In this document: positions 62,066 to 64,000 of the stretch, one piece after another
How positions within the stretch are numbered: position 1 is the stretch's first letter
Layout of the letters: every line of letters begins with the position of its first letter
Assembly (NCBI GenBank): GCA_036003045.1
Contig: DASYSS010000023.1
Span: 25,274-89,273, forward strand
Length of the DNA stretch: 64,000 bases
Origin: Gemmatimonadaceae bacterium
GTDB taxonomy: Bacteria > Gemmatimonadota > Gemmatimonadetes > Gemmatimonadales > Gemmatimonadaceae
Direction: 5' to 3'
Notes under the pieces: model-generated
Seen by the model: only the letters and a program-made list of their open reading frames with translations
The model's database searches: none
Told to the model about the DNA's origin: nothing
Program-made: the position numbers and the translations under genes

Positions 62066-63144
62066 CCGATACGAATCGCTCGCTACAGGAACTGCCGGCG
62101 CTTTTGACCGAACGCCGCAAATACGAAAAGTGGCTGCAGGCGCTCGACGCTCGGCGAGACACCACGCCGCAGCACGTCTTCGAGCGCGTGAAAGCCGACT
62201 ACACCGGGCGGTTGGAGCGCGTCGACGAAGAGCTGGCCGTCCACCGCCAGGCAGTGAACGAAGAGCGATCGAGCCTTCACTCGCGCCGTTCGCTGCTCGA
62301 GGCCGAAGAGCAACTTCGCCGCGACGAGCGCGCGGAGCTCGAGTTGCGACAGCACGTCGGCGAGCTCGAGGGTGGCGAGGCCGATTCGGCCTTCAAGGCC
62401 GTTGACGATGCGCTCAAGCAACTCGTTGGCGAAAAGACAGGTCTGTCGGCTCGAATCGGCGAGCTCGACGCGCTCTTGGAGCTGAAGCCTTTCGCGACGC
62501 CGCCGGGCCAACCGTCTACACCGCTCGAATCGCCGCCACTCGGTCTTCCGAAAATGCCGGCGCCAGCCTTGGCCCCGGCACCTGCCGCCGCGCCTCCGCG
62601 CGCCGCGGCACCGATCAGTCCGCCGCCGCCGCCGGCGCCGCCGCGTCCCGCGCCCGTGCACGCGCCGGCCGCCGCACCGCCGGCTCCGGCGGTCGCAGCC
62701 GTGTCGGCCGCCGCGAAGACGGAGCGCGCCGAACCAATCATCCCGTCCACCGAGCCGGCGCCGCCGGATCGCGGGCAGCTGCGCACGCCCGATGGACGCT
62801 TCGACGAGATGGCGTTCGTGCGCGGTGTCGTCGGTCCCGAGGGCAATGGACCAGCGGCGTCCGCCACAGCACCGGCCCCGCCGCGCGCGCGCGACGTGGG
62901 AAGCGCCAACGTGCCGTTGCGAGGCCGTGCGTCGCAGGAGCAACTGGTCGAAAGCGTGCGAATCGATCCCACGCGCGTCGAGCGCCCACTCGCGGCCAAC
63001 GTGCCGTCGAACACGCCGATCGTACTGCGCACGTCGGGACAGACGGAGCAGTCGAAGACGCTCAAGTGCAGCGAGTGCGGAGCGATGAACTATCCGACGG
63101 AGTGGTACTGCGAGAGGTGTGGGGCTGAACTCGCGGCTCTCTGA
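62062..63144 (+). CDS. Coiled-coil protein with C-terminal zinc ribbon
   Basis: This 360-residue protein has three parts. Residues 1-140 are a charged coiled coil (KYEKWLQALDARR; ERVDEELAVHRQAVNEERSS). Residues 150-230 are Pro/Ala-rich. The C-terminus is a zinc ribbon with CSECGAMNYPTEWYCERCGA, two CxxC knuckles. It overlaps the aldolase stop (ATGA). A role in binding nucleic acid or protein is possible. No known function is recognised. A low-complexity array and a terminator follow. Confidence 0.8.
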   Translation: MTDTNRSLQELPALLTERRKYEKWLQALDARRDTTPQHVFERVKADYTGRLERVDEELAVHRQAVNEERSSLHSRRSLLEAEEQLRRDERAELELRQHVGELEGGEADSAFKAVDDALKQLVGEKTGLSARIGELDALLELKPFATPPGQPSTPLESPPLGLPKMPAPALAPAPAAAPPRAAAPISPPPPPAPPRPAPVHAPAAAPPAPAVAAVSAAAKTERAEPIIPSTEPAPPDRGQLRTPDGRFDEMAFVRGVVGPEGNGPAASATAPAPPRARDVGSANVPLRGRASQEQLVESVRIDPTRVERPLAANVPSNTPIVLRTSGQTEQSKTLKCSECGAMNYPTEWYCERCGAELAAL

Positions 63145-63149
63145 GAGAG

Positions 63150-63290
63150 AACTGCCGGCGCCGAACCTTCCGAACACCGAAACTTCCAAATTCCGAGACT
63201 TCCAAACTCCGAGACTGCGAGACTCCCGAACTCCGAACCTGCCAAACTGCGACACCGCCGAACTCGGAGATTGGTGAAACAAGACTGGCG
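63150..63290 (+). repeat. Degenerate CCGAAACT-type low-complexity array, left half
   Basis: About fourteen imperfect 7-9-base units with consensus CCGANACT follow each other (for example CCGAACCTT, CCGAAACTT, CCGAGACTT, CCAAACT). The region does not code. The same consensus appears on the opposite strand at 63340-63460. Confidence 0.6.
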
Positions 63291-63305
63291 GTGTAGGAAA
63301 AACGA

Positions 63306-63330
63306 AAGAGCCCGGCGATCCCGGGCTCTT
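63306..63330. terminator. Bidirectional rho-independent terminator
   Basis: AAGAGCCCGG-CGATC-CCGGGCTCTT is a perfect 10-bp stem. T-rich tails follow on both strands (TCTTCATTT on plus; TCGTTTTTCC on minus). It serves the zinc-ribbon gene and the convergent rpsT. Confidence 0.88.
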
Positions 63331-63339
63331 CTTCATTTC

Positions 63340-63460
63340 ACAATACCGACTCGCGCAGTTGCGTCGTTCTTCGGAGTCCGGCCGTTTCGGTTTTCGGCGG
63401 TTTCGGACTTGGGCAGTTTCGGACTTCGGCAGTTCTCGGACTTCGGGAGTCCCTCGCTAC
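63340..63460 (-). repeat. Degenerate CCGAAACT-type low-complexity array, right half
   Basis: On the minus strand this reads as units such as CCGAAGT, CCGAGAACTG, CCGAAACTG and CCCAAGT, the same consensus as 63150-63290 in inverted orientation. The pair could form a long imperfect hairpin around the terminator. Confidence 0.55.
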
Positions 63461-63690
63461 CCGGCTTTCGCGATCGCGCTCTTGCGTCGCGCGGCTGTGT
63501 TGCGATGAATGAGGCCCTTTCGCGCCGCGCGATCGAGGAGCTTTACGGCCGCGACTTTCGTGGCCTGGGTGGCTCCCGGCGCCGCCGCTTTCTTGACCGC
63601 CGTCCGCAGGGCGGCTCGTTGCGCACGGTTGCGCACGGTGGCCGCGCGGGTTTTGCGCATGTTCTTCTTGGCGGACGCGATATTCGGCAC
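63457..63690 (-). CDS. rpsT: Ribosomal protein S20
   Basis: This 77-residue basic protein reads PNIASAKKNMRKTRAATVRN, RAQRAALRTAVKKA, and ends LIHRNTAARRKSAIAKA, matching bacterial S20. GTG 63690 is used because the conserved MPNIxSAKK start begins there and GGAG lies ten bases upstream. The frame is open to 63720 without homology. S20 binds 16S rRNA early in 30S assembly. Confidence 0.93.
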   Translation of the reverse strand: MPNIASAKKNMRKTRAATVRNRAQRAALRTAVKKAAAPGATQATKVAAVKLLDRAARKGLIHRNTAARRKSAIAKAG

Positions 63691-63741
63691 GAAAACGACT
63701 CTCCAAATCCAGTGAAACAACGGTGCTCCGGCGAGGGGTTG

Positions 63742-63770
63742 AAGCTAGACTTCAACAACGCGAAAGTCAA
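63742..63770 (-). promoter_or_regulatory. Promoter of rpsT
   Basis: On the minus strand TTGACT (63770-63765) and TAGCTT (63747-63742) are spaced by exactly 17 bases, upstream of rpsT. A 7-bp dyad GTTGAAG-CTAGA-CTTCAAC (63738-63756) overlaps the -10 box and could be an operator. Confidence 0.65.
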
Positions 63771-63893
63771 GGCGCGATAATGCTTTGACACCTCCCTCAC
63801 GCACTACTACCTTACGCGCGGGACCGAAGGCCCGCGCTCGGAGCCATCTCACTTCCGGGCCGGCGACCGCCAACCCGCTCCCGACTGCCGACG

Positions 63894-64000
63894 TTGCATA
63901 TCCAAGATGTGTTGATGGCTGCGCCGGTGCTGCTGTTCTCGGTCATCGCGCACGAGTACGCACACGGCTACGCGGCACTCAAACAGGGGGACACCACCGC
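63894..64000 (+). CDS. M50 (site-2 protease-like) metalloprotease, 5' fragment
   Basis: The first 35 codons before the window ends encode AAPVLLFSVIAHEYAHGYAA, with HEYAH (HExxH) inside a hydrophobic helix, as in M50 site-2 proteases with a motif near the N-terminus. TTG 63894 gives the family's usual N-terminal length. ATG 63915 is the alternative. Substrate and C-terminal domains lie outside the window. Confidence 0.75.
   Translation, partial: MHIQDVLMAAPVLLFSVIAHEYAHGYAALKQGDTT

Overview
The window is high-GC bacterial chromosome, most likely from Gemmatimonadota or a close relative. This is inferred from gene content, not from a marker search. The grounds are five PadR regulator plus ADOP-type permease pairs in 64 kb, serine/threonine kinases with TPR tails, many secreted beta-propellers and oligopeptidases, GTG starts with 4-base overlaps, and outer-membrane proteins that imply a diderm cell. 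I see no tRNA, rRNA, CRISPR array, transposase, integrase or phage gene.

Layout. 1-4.7 kb: a kinase gene running off the left edge, a frameshifted lipoprotein, a plug-domain lipoprotein and an APH-fold kinase. 4.7-10.8 kb: an operon of ECF sigma factor, a membrane-anchored propeller in the anti-sigma position, and a TonB-dependent receptor-like protein with a helical tail. 10.8-12.3 kb: short repeats around a membrane protein, and an outer-membrane protein remnant. 12.4-29.1 kb: three PadR-ADOP modules interspersed with a propeller, a metallo-beta-lactamase-like protein that lacks its metal ligands, a PepX-like peptidase and an L,D-transpeptidase. 29.4-33.7 kb: a secreted HExxH protein, an S9 peptidase and an exported beta-carbonic anhydrase. 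33.7-39 kb: the fourth PadR-ADOP module, divergent across a double operator from a CopD / histidine-rich membrane protein / Rieske operon. 39-46.1 kb: lipoproteins, a soluble kinase with TolB-like and TPR regions, a propeller and an S9A peptidase. 46.1-49.7 kb: the fifth PadR-ADOP module. 49.9-58.4 kb: small envelope proteins, a HEWGTFTS/DUF4159 pair, a serine hydrolase, an orphan permease and a YVTN propeller. 58.5-63.1 kb: a compact pyrimidine operon (pyrR-pyrB-pyrC, class II aldolase, zinc-ribbon protein). 63.1-64 kb: a terminator flanked by inverted low-complexity arrays, rpsT, and the start of an M50 protease running off the right edge.

Most genes act in the envelope: degrading exported peptides, moving substrates or signals through ADOP permeases under PadR control, and sensing through kinases and the sigma operon. 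The pyrimidine operon and rpsT are the main housekeeping genes. Two genes look broken at five-base homopolymers, which may be sequencing error. The best candidates for undescribed systems are the sigma / membrane propeller / receptor operon, the CopD-His-Rieske operon, and the PadR-ADOP modules with individual operators.
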